DNA of 64,000 bases from NCBI GenBank assembly GCA_002331385.1, contig DCYB01000005.1, positions 1-64,000 of the forward strand. Direction: 5' to 3'. Source of the stretch: Comamonadaceae bacterium UBA2121 (GTDB taxonomy: Bacteria; Pseudomonadota; Gammaproteobacteria; Burkholderiales; Burkholderiaceae_C). Positions 16,759 to 25,249 of this stretch are shown here, in pieces. Both the position numbers and the translations under genes were made by a program. Every line of letters starts with the position of its first letter. The stretch's first letter is position 1. The notes under the pieces were generated by a model. That model was not told the DNA's origin, made no database searches, and was given only the letters and a program-made list of their open reading frames with translations.

Positions 16759-18255
16759 ATGAAACATCGTCCATGGAGCCTTTCCTTGAAATTTCCTTTT
16801 TTCAACAAGCTGCTGTCGCTGTTCGTCGTCATCGTGCTGCTGCTGTTCGGCTTGGGCATGATCGAAGACGTGGTGCGCGACCGGCAGCGTTATCGCAACG
16901 AAGCCGAACGCAGCGTCGTGCAAAGTCTGGCGGGCGCACAGTCGCTGGTCGGGCCCATGATGCACAGGGCCTGTGTGGAGAGTTGGGACCAAGTGAGCGG
17001 CAGCGGCAAGGAGCGCTCGGTGCGCGAGCAGCGCCGTGAATTCATCCTGACCGCGCTGCCCGACCACCTGAAGCTGCGCACGTCCGCACTGATGGAAGAG
17101 CGCGCGCGCGGCCTGCACAAGGTGAATGCCTATACGTTGAAGGCGCAGGTCACGGCGGACTGGAGGGGCCTGGCCGCACTGCAACCCGAGCGCACGCGGA
17201 AAGATTCGCGCCTGCAATGCGGCTCGCCCATCCTGATGATGGCGGTGTCCGATGCGCGCGGCATCCGCAGCGCGCAGGTCGCCGTCGATGGCAAGGGGCT
17301 GGAGCTCAAGCCCGGCACATTCCACCCGGTCTATGCGCGCGGCCTGCACGCATCCTTGCCCGCATCCATCAGCGATACCAAGGACGAGGTGCGTGCTGCG
17401 TTCGATCTGGAACTGGTGGGAACACGCAGCGTGTCCATCGTGCCGACCGGCAACGACAACGATGTGCAGATGAGCAGCAGTTGGCCGCACCCCTCGTTCG
17501 CGGGGCGCTTTCTTCCCTCCGAGCGTGAAGTGACGGACGACGGCTTCACCGCGCAATGGCGCGTTTCATCCCTTGCGACGACCGCGCAGCAGGACGTGCT
17601 GGCCGGCCGCCGCGTGTGCCCCGTTGGCAGTCCCGCTGACGACTACGACACGGCAACCGCCTATGCGGCGGACGTCGCGACAACGCAGGCCGAGCACGGC
17701 TCGCCGGGCTGCGCGGACAGCTTCAGCGTGTCGTTTGTGGACCCGGTCAATCCTTACTCGCTGTCCGATCGCGCGATCAAGTACGGCGTGCTGTTCATCG
17801 CGCTGACCTTCGTGGCCGTGGGTTTGTTCGAGTTGATGAAGAAGCTGCGCGTTCACCCCGTGCAATACCTGCTGGTGGGCGCTGCGCTGTGCAGCTTTTT
17901 CTTGCTGCTGGTGAGCCTGTCGGAGCATCTCTCGTTCGGCCTGTCGTATGCGCTGGCCGCCAGTGCCTGCGTGCTGCTGCTTGCCTACTACGCCAGCCAC
18001 ATTCTGGGCGGGCTCAGGCAAGGCTTGCCGTTCGGTCTGGGCATTGCGTTGCTCTACGGCATGTTGTATGTGCTGCTGCAACTGGAGCAGACGGCGCTGG
18101 TGGTGGGCTCGATCGCGCTGTTCCTCGTACTGGGTACGGTGATGGTGCTGACGCGCAAGGTGAACTGGTACGAACTGGCGGGGCGCTCGCAGCGCAACGG
18201 CAACGAGCAGACGAACACGAACACGAACACAAACACGCAAGGAGCATCGGCATGA
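16759..18255 (+). CDS. creD: Inner membrane protein CreD
   Basis: This 498-residue protein has an N-terminal membrane helix (about FPFFNKLLSLFVVIVLLLFG), a large periplasmic domain (about residues 40-330) and five or six C-terminal helices, the layout of CreD/Cet. CreD is the most strongly CreBC-dependent gene in studied species and affects envelope stress tolerance, although its biochemical role is unknown. The tail is unusual: a GAACAC hexanucleotide run encodes TNTNTNTNTQ just before the stop. The stop overlaps the start of the next small gene (ATGA). Confidence 0.9.
   Translation: MKHRPWSLSLKFPFFNKLLSLFVVIVLLLFGLGMIEDVVRDRQRYRNEAERSVVQSLAGAQSLVGPMMHRACVESWDQVSGSGKERSVREQRREFILTALPDHLKLRTSALMEERARGLHKVNAYTLKAQVTADWRGLAALQPERTRKDSRLQCGSPILMMAVSDARGIRSAQVAVDGKGLELKPGTFHPVYARGLHASLPASISDTKDEVRAAFDLELVGTRSVSIVPTGNDNDVQMSSSWPHPSFAGRFLPSEREVTDDGFTAQWRVSSLATTAQQDVLAGRRVCPVGSPADDYDTATAYAADVATTQAEHGSPGCADSFSVSFVDPVNPYSLSDRAIKYGVLFIALTFVAVGLFELMKKLRVHPVQYLLVGAALCSFFLLLVSLSEHLSFGLSYALAASACVLLLAYYASHILGGLRQGLPFGLGIALLYGMLYVLLQLEQTALVVGSIALFLVLGTVMVLTRKVNWYELAGRSQRNGNEQTNTNTNTNTQGASA
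18213..18236 (+). repeat. Hexanucleotide tandem repeat in the creD tail
   Basis: Three GAACAC units and one AAACAC variant are repeated in tandem in frame, encoding alternating Thr and Asn. Changes of whole units would keep the frame of creD and of the coupled downstream gene. Confidence 0.85.
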
Positions 18256-18524
18256 CATCCCCCATCCCGCATTTACCCCGCCCCATGGAAGGCTGTGGAC
18301 CGTCGCTGTCGCATGCGGAAGCGCAACGGGTGCAGCGCTATCAGGACCGCCTCGCGCGTGCACTGGCGCAGCGGGATCGCGCCACACTGCGGCGCACCAA
18401 ACAGTACGTGCTGGCCGCCGCGTATCAGCCCCGGCGCGGGGTGACGCCAGCGCTGCGCAATGCGATGCGCCAGTTGTCCTGGCATATGGCGGCCATGCTG
18501 CTGACGCGCGATCGCAGCCGATAG
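18252..18524 (+). CDS. Small basic protein of unknown function, coupled to creD
   Basis: This 90-residue product is not recognised. Its ATG overlaps the creD stop (ATGA), and an AAGGAG ribosome binding site stands 8 bases upstream, so translation is probably coupled. The protein is rich in Arg, Gln and Ala, has no signal peptide or membrane segment, and contains a likely long helix (about 20-60, AEAQRVQRYQDRLARALAQR). Overlap, ribosome binding site and placement in the CreB-controlled unit argue that it is real. It is also carried in a longer open frame beginning inside creD, which is probably not translated. Confidence 0.65.
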   Translation: MTSPIPHLPRPMEGCGPSLSHAEAQRVQRYQDRLARALAQRDRATLRRTKQYVLAAAYQPRRGVTPALRNAMRQLSWHMAAMLLTRDRSR

Positions 18525-18570
18525 AGCAAACGCAAGCGCAATCCGCGCAATCCGCGCAATGCAACCGCGC

Positions 18571-19083
18571 TCAGTGCACTGCGTCGGCGGCCTGCCCGGC
18601 TTCTTCCTCATCGTCGCCGGAGCAAGCTCCGGCGCAGCCGTGAATCAGATCGCGCGGGAGGTTGTCGGGCGAGGCCACGGTGCCAGTAACCGGATCGAAT
18701 CCGACGCGGCGCAGATGCAGTGCCAGCGCCGCGTCCATGCTCTGGGTGTGCTGCACCAGCCAGATGGCCAGTTCGCGTGCCATCTCGCGCAGCACGAACA
18801 ACTCGCCCTTGGCCGCGCGTTCTCCGCCTTCGCGCATCACCTGAAGCACGACCTTGTGCTGCAGGGTATGGCAATTGCTGGATGCGAATTTGGTCGCCAG
18901 CATCCAGCGATCTTCCTGCGCGAAATGCTGGTCGGTGTGCTCCACCAGCGTGTTCCAGCAGTCCTGCAGCGTTGCATCGTCCGCAGCGTGCACCGCCTGC
19001 AACAACTCGACAAACTCCTGATGCGTCTCATCCATCAACGGAAGATCCAGCACCAGTTCCTCAGACCATTGCAGCGAGCTCAT
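18571..19083 (-). CDS. Bacteriohemerythrin (hemerythrin-domain protein)
   Basis: This 170-residue protein has a hemerythrin fold that binds O2 at a di-iron centre. Candidate ligands are in order: His in DETHQEF, His and Glu in HFAQED, the two His in HTLQHK, and His and Asp in QHTQSMD. The start at 19083 (MSSLQWSEEL) is supported by an AAGGGGATAG ribosome binding site; the open frame runs 33 codons further upstream. The C-terminal extension after residue 145 is unusual, with two Cys (CAGAC) and an acidic patch (DDEEE). It is a single gene, convergent with the creBCD cluster. Confidence 0.87.
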   Translation of the reverse strand: MSSLQWSEELVLDLPLMDETHQEFVELLQAVHAADDATLQDCWNTLVEHTDQHFAQEDRWMLATKFASSNCHTLQHKVVLQVMREGGERAAKGELFVLREMARELAIWLVQHTQSMDAALALHLRRVGFDPVTGTVASPDNLPRDLIHGCAGACSGDDEEEAGQAADAVH

Positions 19084-19225
19084 TTCTATCCCCTTACGTG
19101 AAGCACCATCGTCCAGCAGGAAGCGCCAGACCACGCCTTGATGTGTGCAAAGACGAAGGGTAGAAGCCGCGCAGACAGTCAACTTTGATGTACATCAGCT
19201 ACAAAGAGTACATCTATGGCATTCG

Positions 19226-20032
19226 TCAGATTGGCGGATAGGATCCCGTGCCCTCAGGCCAACGGGTCAGCACGTCGTGGCCGGTGTCGGTCACCACCAC
19301 CATGTGTTCCCATTGCGCAGACAGCGACTTGTCGTTGGTGATCACCGTCCAGCCATCGCTCAATTCGCGCGTGGCCGCCTTGCCCGCATTCAGCATGGGC
19401 TCGATGGTGAAGATCATGCCCGGCTCCAGCACCAGTCCCGCGCCGGGCGCGCCGTAGTGCAGCACCTGCGGCTCGTCGTGATAGACCGTACCGATGCCAT
19501 GGCCGCAATAGTCGCGCACCACGCCAAAGCGCTCGCGCTGCGCCACGCTCTGGATCGCATGGCCGACATCGCCCAGCGTGGCACCGGGCTTCACTGCCCG
19601 GATGCCGGCGAGCAAGGCTTCGTAAGTCGTCTCGACCAGCCTGCGCGCCTGATTGCCGGGCTGCCCCACGTAGTACATGCGGCTGGTGTCGCCGATCCAG
19701 CCCTGCGGCGTCGTCACGGCCACGTCCACGTTGAGGATGTCGCCCTCCTTCAGCACTTCCTTGCTCGACGGAATGCCGTGGCACACCACATGGTTCAGCG
19801 ACGTGCAGATGGTTTTGGGAAATCCGCCGTAGCCGACGTTTGTCGGCACACAGCGCAGTTCGTTCACGATGAAGTCGTGGCACAGCGCATCCAGCGCTTC
19901 GGTGCTCACGCCCGGCTGCACATGCGGCGTGAGCATGGCCAGCACGCGCGCTGCCAGTCCACCCGCTTCACGCGACAACGCGATCTCGTCAGCGCCGCGA
20001 ATCGGCACCACTTTGGCTTTTCCGCGCCTCAT
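19226..20032 (-). CDS. map: Type I methionine aminopeptidase
   Basis: This 268-residue enzyme removes the initiator Met from nascent proteins. The metal ligands are present: Asp103, Asp115 (GDTSRM), His178 (GHGIG), Glu211 (TIEPM) and Glu242 (QWEH), with the substrate-side His85 (VCHGIPS). The start at 20032 was chosen because it overlaps the stop of the ParD-like gene by ATGA. It is not next to rpsB, so it is probably an additional Map copy rather than the only one. Confidence 0.93.
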   Translation of the reverse strand: MRRGKAKVVPIRGADEIALSREAGGLAARVLAMLTPHVQPGVSTEALDALCHDFIVNELRCVPTNVGYGGFPKTICTSLNHVVCHGIPSSKEVLKEGDILNVDVAVTTPQGWIGDTSRMYYVGQPGNQARRLVETTYEALLAGIRAVKPGATLGDVGHAIQSVAQRERFGVVRDYCGHGIGTVYHDEPQVLHYGAPGAGLVLEPGMIFTIEPMLNAGKAATRELSDGWTVITNDKSLSAQWEHMVVVTDTGHDVLTRWPEGTGSYPPI

Positions 20033-20271
20033 GCGCGACCTCCCATGGCTTGTGTGGACGCTGCGCCCTGCGCCTGATCGACCGACCCCACACCACGCGC
20101 CTGCACATGCAGCAAGGCGCAGATCCCGGAATAGTCCAGATCGGGGTGCGATTCCGCCAGTTGACCGACGCGCAGCCAATGCTCGGCCTGTGCGTTGATG
20201 GAGCGATGCAAGGCAGCGCTGGAGAGACGAATCTGATCGTGCAGTTCGTCGGATATTTTGACGATTCCCAT
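20029..20271 (-). CDS. ParD-like family protein
   Basis: This 80-residue protein begins MGIVKISDELHDQIRLSS, with a ribbon-helix-helix-like N-terminus and the SINAQAEHWLRVGQLAE segment typical of the ParD-like family. Relatives are annotated as antitoxin-like, but no ParE-type toxin gene is adjacent. The partner is map, whose ATG overlaps this stop codon (ATGA). A palindrome 14 bases before its start may be its own operator. It is either a regulator of map or an antitoxin whose partner is not a classical toxin. Confidence 0.8.
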   Translation of the reverse strand: MGIVKISDELHDQIRLSSAALHRSINAQAEHWLRVGQLAESHPDLDYSGICALLHVQARGVGSVDQAQGAASTQAMGGRA

Positions 20272-20284
20272 CCTTGCAATGGTA

Positions 20285-20314
20285 TTGCGAATATACGTTT
20301 CATATATTCCGCAA
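20285..20314 (-). promoter_or_regulatory. Palindromic candidate operator of the parD-like/map operon
   Basis: An imperfect inverted repeat has arms TTGCG-AATATA (20285-20295) and TATATT-CCGCAA (20303-20314), identical except for one extra base, around a 7-base centre. It lies 14 bases upstream of the ParD-like start codon, the usual site of autoregulation by ribbon-helix-helix proteins. It is AT-rich against a GC-rich background. Confidence 0.5.
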
Positions 20315-20386
20315 ACTCAGCACCCACAATCGCATCATGCTTTTCAGCCGCTCATGGCCGAGGTTCTTTCTCCCCTGCAATGGCCC

Positions 20387-21028
20387 TCAGTGCGACAAAT
20401 GCAGCCCGCACTCGCGGTTGTCCTCGCCCTTGGTCGGGTCCACGTAGTCGAAATTGTTCGGCAGGCCGTGTTCCACCAGGTATTCATACAACTGCTTGGA
20501 GCTCCAGTGCAGCAGCGGTGCCACCTTGATGAGTCCGTCCGGGTTGATGCTGACCGGCTCCATCTGCGCGCGCACGGCGGTGTCGGTGGCGCGCAGGGCC
20601 GTGAACCAGACTTCGGGCGCGGTTTCGCGCAGTGCGCGGGCAAAGGGTTCGAGCTTTACCTCTTCGGTGAAGGCAGCATGGCGCGGATCGTCCAGCGCGG
20701 GCACAGCGCCATCGGTCGCTTCCCGGTGCGCACGCGAGCGGCGCGGCAGGTAGATCGACAGGTTCAGTCCGAGCTGACGCGTCACCTCGTCGGCAAACTG
20801 GTAGGTGGCTTCGGTGTTGTAGCCGTTGTCCATCCAGATCACGCGCATGTCGGGTTGCGCGCGTGCGCACATGTGCAGGATGACGGCCTCGAAAGGCCGG
20901 AAGTTGGTGGTCACGATGGCGGTTTTGCCCAGGCCCACGGCCCAGTTCACCAGTCCTTGTGCGTCACGGCCCAGCGTGGCGTTGATGTCGGCAAGATCGA
21001 TTGCGTGTTGCGTTGTCATGTTCTTCAT
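20387..21028 (-). CDS. cysH: PAPS-reductase-family protein (phosphoadenylylsulfate reductase-like)
   Basis: This protein of about 213 residues has the fold and motifs of the CysH family: a nucleotide-binding start (VGLGKTAIVTTNF), VIWMDNGYNTEATYQFADE, and the C-terminal catalytic ECGLH. Only the single catalytic Cys is present; the two Cys pairs that hold the 4Fe-4S cluster of APS reductases are missing, so it would use PAPS with thioredoxin or glutaredoxin. It is short and stands alone, away from cysI, cysD and cysN, so another substrate is possible. Start codons at 21028 and 21019 are both plausible. Confidence 0.72.
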   Translation of the reverse strand: MKNMTTQHAIDLADINATLGRDAQGLVNWAVGLGKTAIVTTNFRPFEAVILHMCARAQPDMRVIWMDNGYNTEATYQFADEVTRQLGLNLSIYLPRRSRAHREATDGAVPALDDPRHAAFTEEVKLEPFARALRETAPEVWFTALRATDTAVRAQMEPVSINPDGLIKVAPLLHWSSKQLYEYLVEHGLPNNFDYVDPTKGEDNRECGLHLSH

Positions 21029-21051
21029 ACCCCTGTGTCCGATGCCGCACC

Positions 21052-21079
21052 GGCCACTGGGCCACTGGGCCACTGGGCC
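21052..21079. repeat. 8-bp tandem repeat (GGCCACTG)x3
   Basis: Three perfect copies of GGCCACTG followed by GGCC lie between the MCE lipoprotein stop and the PAPS-reductase-like gene. It is a short slippage-prone repeat with no assigned role. Confidence 0.8.
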
Positions 21080-21084
21080 GCAGG

Positions 21085-21807
21085 TCAGCGACCGCTGTGC
21101 ATGACCCATTGCGCGATCTCGTCCGCCACCTGCAGGGCGGCGTCGGAGAGCGCCTTGGCGCCACCTGCGGCATCCGGCGTGAGCGCGGGCTTTTGCGCGA
21201 CGAACACCCGTTGTGCCACCAGCGCATCGCCCGCCTTGAGCGAGTCCACCAGCGACGCGCGCACGCGCACCAGACCCACGCTTTCCGAAGTGGATTGGAA
21301 CACGTGACTGAATTCCTCTACTTCCGCACGCAAAATCACGGGCGACTTGCCGTCCTTGGTGAGTTGGTCGACGTTCTGGTCGCCATAGATCACCGCGCGC
21401 GTCGGGCTCAGGCGGTCACGCACCGCCTGCTGCATCAGCGTGGCGGGGGTTTCGCTCCAGCGCGCCAGCGTGTAGGGATGCAGCATCTGGGAATTGGAAT
21501 ACGCCAGCCGGTAGAACATGGCCGTGCGGCCCTGCGGAACACCGGCGGAGGAGAAATCGCCCAGCGCAATCGGCGCCAGCGTCGGTTGCGCCGCACCGGC
21601 TGGCTGCGCCGGTTGCATCAGGCCGGGGCCGAAGTCAAACACATCCACGCGCGGCGGCGGCTTGGGCAGCAGGTTGGAGGCGCAGCCGCCCAGCAGCGAC
21701 GTCAGCGCCAGCGCGGCCAGCGTCGTGCGCAGCATGCTGCGGCCAGCGCGTGCAGGACGGGTGCGTGCAGGAGCAGAGGTGAGCGATGGGGTCAGGGATG
21801 CAGTCAT
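21085..21807 (-). CDS. ABC-type transport auxiliary lipoprotein (PqiC-like) of the MCE operon
   Basis: This 240-residue protein has a hydrophobic stretch ending in the lipobox LLGGC near residue 42, so the mature form would be an outer-membrane lipoprotein. The rest matches the auxiliary lipoproteins that accompany MCE lipid transporters. The start at 21807 has a GAGG ribosome binding site but gives a long N-terminal extension; the ATG at 21735 would give a neat signal peptide but lacks a clear binding site. As the last gene of the MCE operon, it probably contacts the end of the MCE tunnel at the outer membrane. Confidence 0.8.
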   Translation of the reverse strand: MTASLTPSLTSAPARTRPARAGRSMLRTTLAALALTSLLGGCASNLLPKPPPRVDVFDFGPGLMQPAQPAGAAQPTLAPIALGDFSSAGVPQGRTAMFYRLAYSNSQMLHPYTLARWSETPATLMQQAVRDRLSPTRAVIYGDQNVDQLTKDGKSPVILRAEVEEFSHVFQSTSESVGLVRVRASLVDSLKAGDALVAQRVFVAQKPALTPDAAGGAKALSDAALQVADEIAQWVMHSGR

Positions 21808-21871
21808 GAGCGTCGTGCCTCAGGTAATTCCGATCGTTGCGTTGCCAGAGTGTTCATGGCGTTCATGGCGT

Positions 21872-22855
21872 TCAGTGCGCAGGCGCAGCGGGAGGGGCCA
21901 CAAAGCCCGGCTCGCCCGGACCCGCAGCGCGGTCGCCAGCACCGAAGATGAGCGATTGCGGGTTGTCGCTGATGCTGTCGGCCGTGCGGCCCAGCCGGCG
22001 CGCCGCGCTGCCGGTTTCGCTGGCCGCGCGGTTCAGCGTCGGCAGCGTCACACGGCTGAAGCGATCCGCCGCCGCGGCCAGCGATTGCGCGCTGGTGGCG
22101 ATCTCGCGCACCGGGCCGCCTTCATCGCTCAGGCCGCGCACGGTCTTGCCGATATCGTCCGCCGCACGCGATGCGCTGTCGCCCGCAGCACGCAGCGATG
22201 CCAGCGTGTGCTGTGCGTCCTTGGAGATGGCTGGCAGATTGGCCAAAGCCGGATCGAGCTTGGTGACGACGGTGTTGTCCAGACGCTTGACGAGCACGTT
22301 CACATTGCCTGCCGCGTCGCTGAGGTTTTCCAGCGCGGCGCCGAAGCGCTTCTGGTTCTCTTCACCCAGGATGGAATTGAGCTTGCGCGTGGCGTCGTTC
22401 ACTTGTACAAGGATGTCCGGAATCTGCTCGGCAATCTGCGCGAACTGCGACGATTGCAGCGGCAGGCGCGGAATGCCATCACTGCCGGGAGGCAGCGTCT
22501 CGAACGGATCGACCGCATCATCGAGCTGCACGTGCGCCAGACCCGTCACGCCCTGGTATCCCAGCGTGGCAAAGGTGGTCTTGCTGACCGGTGCGTTTTC
22601 ATTCACGGCGATTTTGATGAGCACGTTGCCCGAGGCCTGCGGATCAAAACCCACCGACACCACCTTGCCCACCGAAACGCCCTTGTAGCGCACGGGGGCC
22701 TGCGGTTGCAGGCCGCTCACGCTCTCCTTGCTGGAGAGTTCGTAGAGCGTGTAGTCGGTCTTGTCGCGCGAGAGCCAGTAGGCCAGTCCGGCGAGCAGTG
22801 CGGTCACCACGATCAAGAAGATGCCCGCAGCCAGGGCGTGTGCTTTGTTTTCCAT
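21872..22855 (-). CDS. MCE-domain (MlaD-family) lipid transport protein
   Basis: This 327-residue protein has one N-terminal membrane helix (about residues 8-28), a single MCE domain (about 38-120, with GLQPQAPVRYKGVSVGKV) and a long helical C-terminal region with heptad-like spacing (about 150-300). MCE proteins form hexameric rings or tubes that pass phospholipids or other hydrophobic molecules across the periplasm. Its stop overlaps the ATPase start region by one base, so they are cotranscribed. Confidence 0.9.
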   Translation of the reverse strand: MENKAHALAAGIFLIVVTALLAGLAYWLSRDKTDYTLYELSSKESVSGLQPQAPVRYKGVSVGKVVSVGFDPQASGNVLIKIAVNENAPVSKTTFATLGYQGVTGLAHVQLDDAVDPFETLPPGSDGIPRLPLQSSQFAQIAEQIPDILVQVNDATRKLNSILGEENQKRFGAALENLSDAAGNVNVLVKRLDNTVVTKLDPALANLPAISKDAQHTLASLRAAGDSASRAADDIGKTVRGLSDEGGPVREIATSAQSLAAAADRFSRVTLPTLNRAASETGSAARRLGRTADSISDNPQSLIFGAGDRAAGPGEPGFVAPPAAPAH

Positions 22856-23766
22856 CAGCTTTCCTTGGCCCCGGAGGCGGGCGGTGCGTCAACGGGCATC
22901 TGCACCGGTGCCATCGCACGCCGTCCGCGTTCTCCGAGAAAAAAGTGGTGAATGAACGGATGATCAAACCGCACCACCTCGGCGGGCGGGCCGTTCACGA
23001 TCACGTGTTTGTCGGCCAGCACGGCCACGCTGGAGGACAGCGCAAACAGCGTGTCCAGATCGTGCGTGACCATGATGACCGTGAGTCCAAGCCCCGCGTG
23101 CAGCTCTTTGAGCAGATCGCAGAACTCGTCGGAACCATTCGGGTCCAGCCCGGCCGTGGGCTCATCGAGCAGCAGCAGCGGCGGATCCATGATGAGTGCG
23201 CGCGCCAGTGCCACACGCTTGATCATGCCACCCGACAAATCTGCGGGCATGCGCGTGGCGTGCTCGGGCTTGAGGCCTGCCATCTGCAGCTTCACCATAG
23301 CCGCGTCGTACACCACGTCCTTGGGCAGCGTGCCCTGCTCGGCCAGTGCAAATGCAACGTTCTCGATCACGTTGAACGCGGAGAACAGCGCGCCGTGCTG
23401 GAACAGCATGCCCACGCGCGCGGCAGCGCCCTCGCCCGTCAACTCGCGCGCGGGCCGGCCCAGCACCGTTACCGTGCCGCTGGTGGGCTCGGTCAGCCCC
23501 AGAATGTGGCGCAGCAGCACGGTCTTGCCTGTGCCCGAGCCACCGACGAGCGACAGGATCTCGCCCTTGCGCACCGTCAGGTTCAGATCCTTGTGCACGG
23601 TGAACGCATCCGCTCCCTTGCCGAACACGGTGGACAGATTCCGGATATCTACCACCACCGGCGCATCCGTCGCAGGCATGGGCGGACCCGCACGTTTCGT
23701 GCTGGCCAGCGCCGCCGCCATCTGCTCGGCAGACACGGTGGTCGGGGGTGTCATGACGTCACTCAT
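22855..23766 (-). CDS. MCE-transporter ABC ATPase (MlaF family)
   Basis: This 303-residue cytoplasmic ATPase has Walker A GGSGTGKTVLL, the signature LSGGMIKR and Walker B LLLLDEPTAGLDP, with the D-loop and a switch His in VTHDLDT. An extra N-terminal segment of about 45 residues precedes the ABC domain. The MlaF-like spacing and the permease and MCE neighbours assign it to the lipid transporter. It starts four bases after the permease gene and ends in a one-base overlap with the MCE gene. Confidence 0.92.
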   Translation of the reverse strand: MSDVMTPPTTVSAEQMAAALASTKRAGPPMPATDAPVVVDIRNLSTVFGKGADAFTVHKDLNLTVRKGEILSLVGGSGTGKTVLLRHILGLTEPTSGTVTVLGRPARELTGEGAAARVGMLFQHGALFSAFNVIENVAFALAEQGTLPKDVVYDAAMVKLQMAGLKPEHATRMPADLSGGMIKRVALARALIMDPPLLLLDEPTAGLDPNGSDEFCDLLKELHAGLGLTVIMVTHDLDTLFALSSSVAVLADKHVIVNGPPAEVVRFDHPFIHHFFLGERGRRAMAPVQMPVDAPPASGAKES

Positions 23767-23769
23767 TGC

Positions 23770-24891
23770 TCAAAACCCCACATTCTTGAACGCGATGGCA
23801 AACAGCGCGTCCACGATGATCACCATGGTGATCGCGCTCACCACCGAGGCCGTCGTGCCTTCGCCCAGACTCTGCGTATTCGGTTTCACGCTCAGGCCCC
23901 AGTGGCAGCCGATGAGCGCAATGAAAATACCGAACACCACCGACTTGCTCATCGCCAGCCACAGGTTGGGCAGGTTCACCGCCGCGGGCAGCGCCTCCAT
24001 GAAATACGCGGGCGAAATGCCCATAGCCATGTCTGCCGCTAGCATGCCGCCGGCCAGCGCGGCCAGCGTAGTCCACAGCGCAATCAGCGGCATGGCGATG
24101 GCCAGCGCCAGCGCGCGCGGCATCACCAGCCGGAAGCCGTGCGGAATGCCCATGACGCGCAGCGCGTCCAGCTCTTCCGTCACGCGCATGACACCGATCT
24201 GCGCCGTGATGGCCGAGCCCGAACGGCCTGCCACCAGAATCGCACCCAACATCGGCCCGAGTTCGCGGATCAGCGAAATGCCCAGTATGTTGACGATGAA
24301 CGCCTCCGCGCCAAACTGGCGCAATTGCAGCGACATCAGATAGGCCAGCACCACGCCAATCAAGAACCCTACCAGCGCCGTGATCGGCATGGCCGTCGCG
24401 CCCATGCGGTACAGGTGCCCTGAAATATCGCGCCAGGGTCCGCGCATGGGGTTGCGCAGCAGGCGGCCCAGATCGAACACCAGTTGCCCGATCAGCTCGA
24501 TCAGATGCTTGAAATGCCCGAGCGAGTGCATCACCGTGCCGCCCAGAATGTCCGCCTGCTGGGCCATCCACGAATGGCCTTGCGGTGGTTCCGGCACTTC
24601 GCTGAACTTCGCCACCTGCTCGATGATTTCGCGGTGTGCGGGTGCGGCCTGCACGTTCGTGGGCCAGCGCTGACCCCACGCATTCCACAGAATCTGCGCG
24701 CCGACGTGGTCCAGCCGCTCTAAGCCGAGCAAATCCCATGCGCCCGCTTGGCGCACTCGCTCCAGTTCGTGCGCCAGCGCCTTCCACTGCCTGCGCTCGG
24801 CAAACGCGGCCGCGACCCAGGCGCCCTCGGCGTGGACGGCGGCATCGCTGGAAGCATTGACAGTGATCGACGGCGGATTGGAACTCTGCAT
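23770..24891 (-). CDS. MlaE-family ABC permease with N-terminal STAS-like domain
   Basis: This 373-residue protein has a C-terminal MlaE permease domain (about residues 120-373) with five or six membrane segments and the conserved ELGPMLGAILVAGRSGSAI loop. The N-terminal 110 residues look like a STAS domain (LLGLERLDHVGAQILWNAWG), comparable to MlaB, so the MlaB role is probably fused to the permease here. It is the first gene of a four-gene operon: permease, ATPase, MCE protein, lipoprotein. Confidence 0.9.
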   Translation of the reverse strand: MQSSNPPSITVNASSDAAVHAEGAWVAAAFAERRQWKALAHELERVRQAGAWDLLGLERLDHVGAQILWNAWGQRWPTNVQAAPAHREIIEQVAKFSEVPEPPQGHSWMAQQADILGGTVMHSLGHFKHLIELIGQLVFDLGRLLRNPMRGPWRDISGHLYRMGATAMPITALVGFLIGVVLAYLMSLQLRQFGAEAFIVNILGISLIRELGPMLGAILVAGRSGSAITAQIGVMRVTEELDALRVMGIPHGFRLVMPRALALAIAMPLIALWTTLAALAGGMLAADMAMGISPAYFMEALPAAVNLPNLWLAMSKSVVFGIFIALIGCHWGLSVKPNTQSLGEGTTASVVSAITMVIIVDALFAIAFKNVGF

Positions 24892-25249
24892 AAGGGCAAA
24901 AGATCAGCCACAGCGGCAGTCAGAAGGCTAGCCGCGGTGGCTTCAGTCGGGCAGTCTCGCACAAGTTGGAGCGCGCCACCCCTGGCTGCGCATGTCACGG
25001 CGGACGCCTACACACATTGCATCTTTGCTGACAGATGTTTGCAGGAAAACGACCTGCAGACAACTCCCGGCCAAGATGCCTGATTCAGATTCGAATCATT
25101 CCATAGTTGTATCCGATGAGGATACTTTCATTTACATCGATTTAGCCAACAATTATGCATGTGCCCTAACGCAAAGAGGCGCGGGCGGTGGCCACGGGCA
25201 CCATCCGCACCTCTGATGCGCCCTGCGGGCGCGCCACGCCGGCCTGTTG
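24892..25249. other. Intergenic region between the MCE operon and the aminotransferase gene
   Basis: No gene was found. The left part must hold the MCE operon promoter (minus strand), though none stands out. The stretch 25080-25170 is AT-rich. Near the right end two small perfect hairpins (GCGCCC-TGC-GGGCGC at 25218-25232 and GGCCTG-TTGT-CAGGCC at 25241-25256) follow the aminotransferase stop and may end its transcript. Confidence 0.5.
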
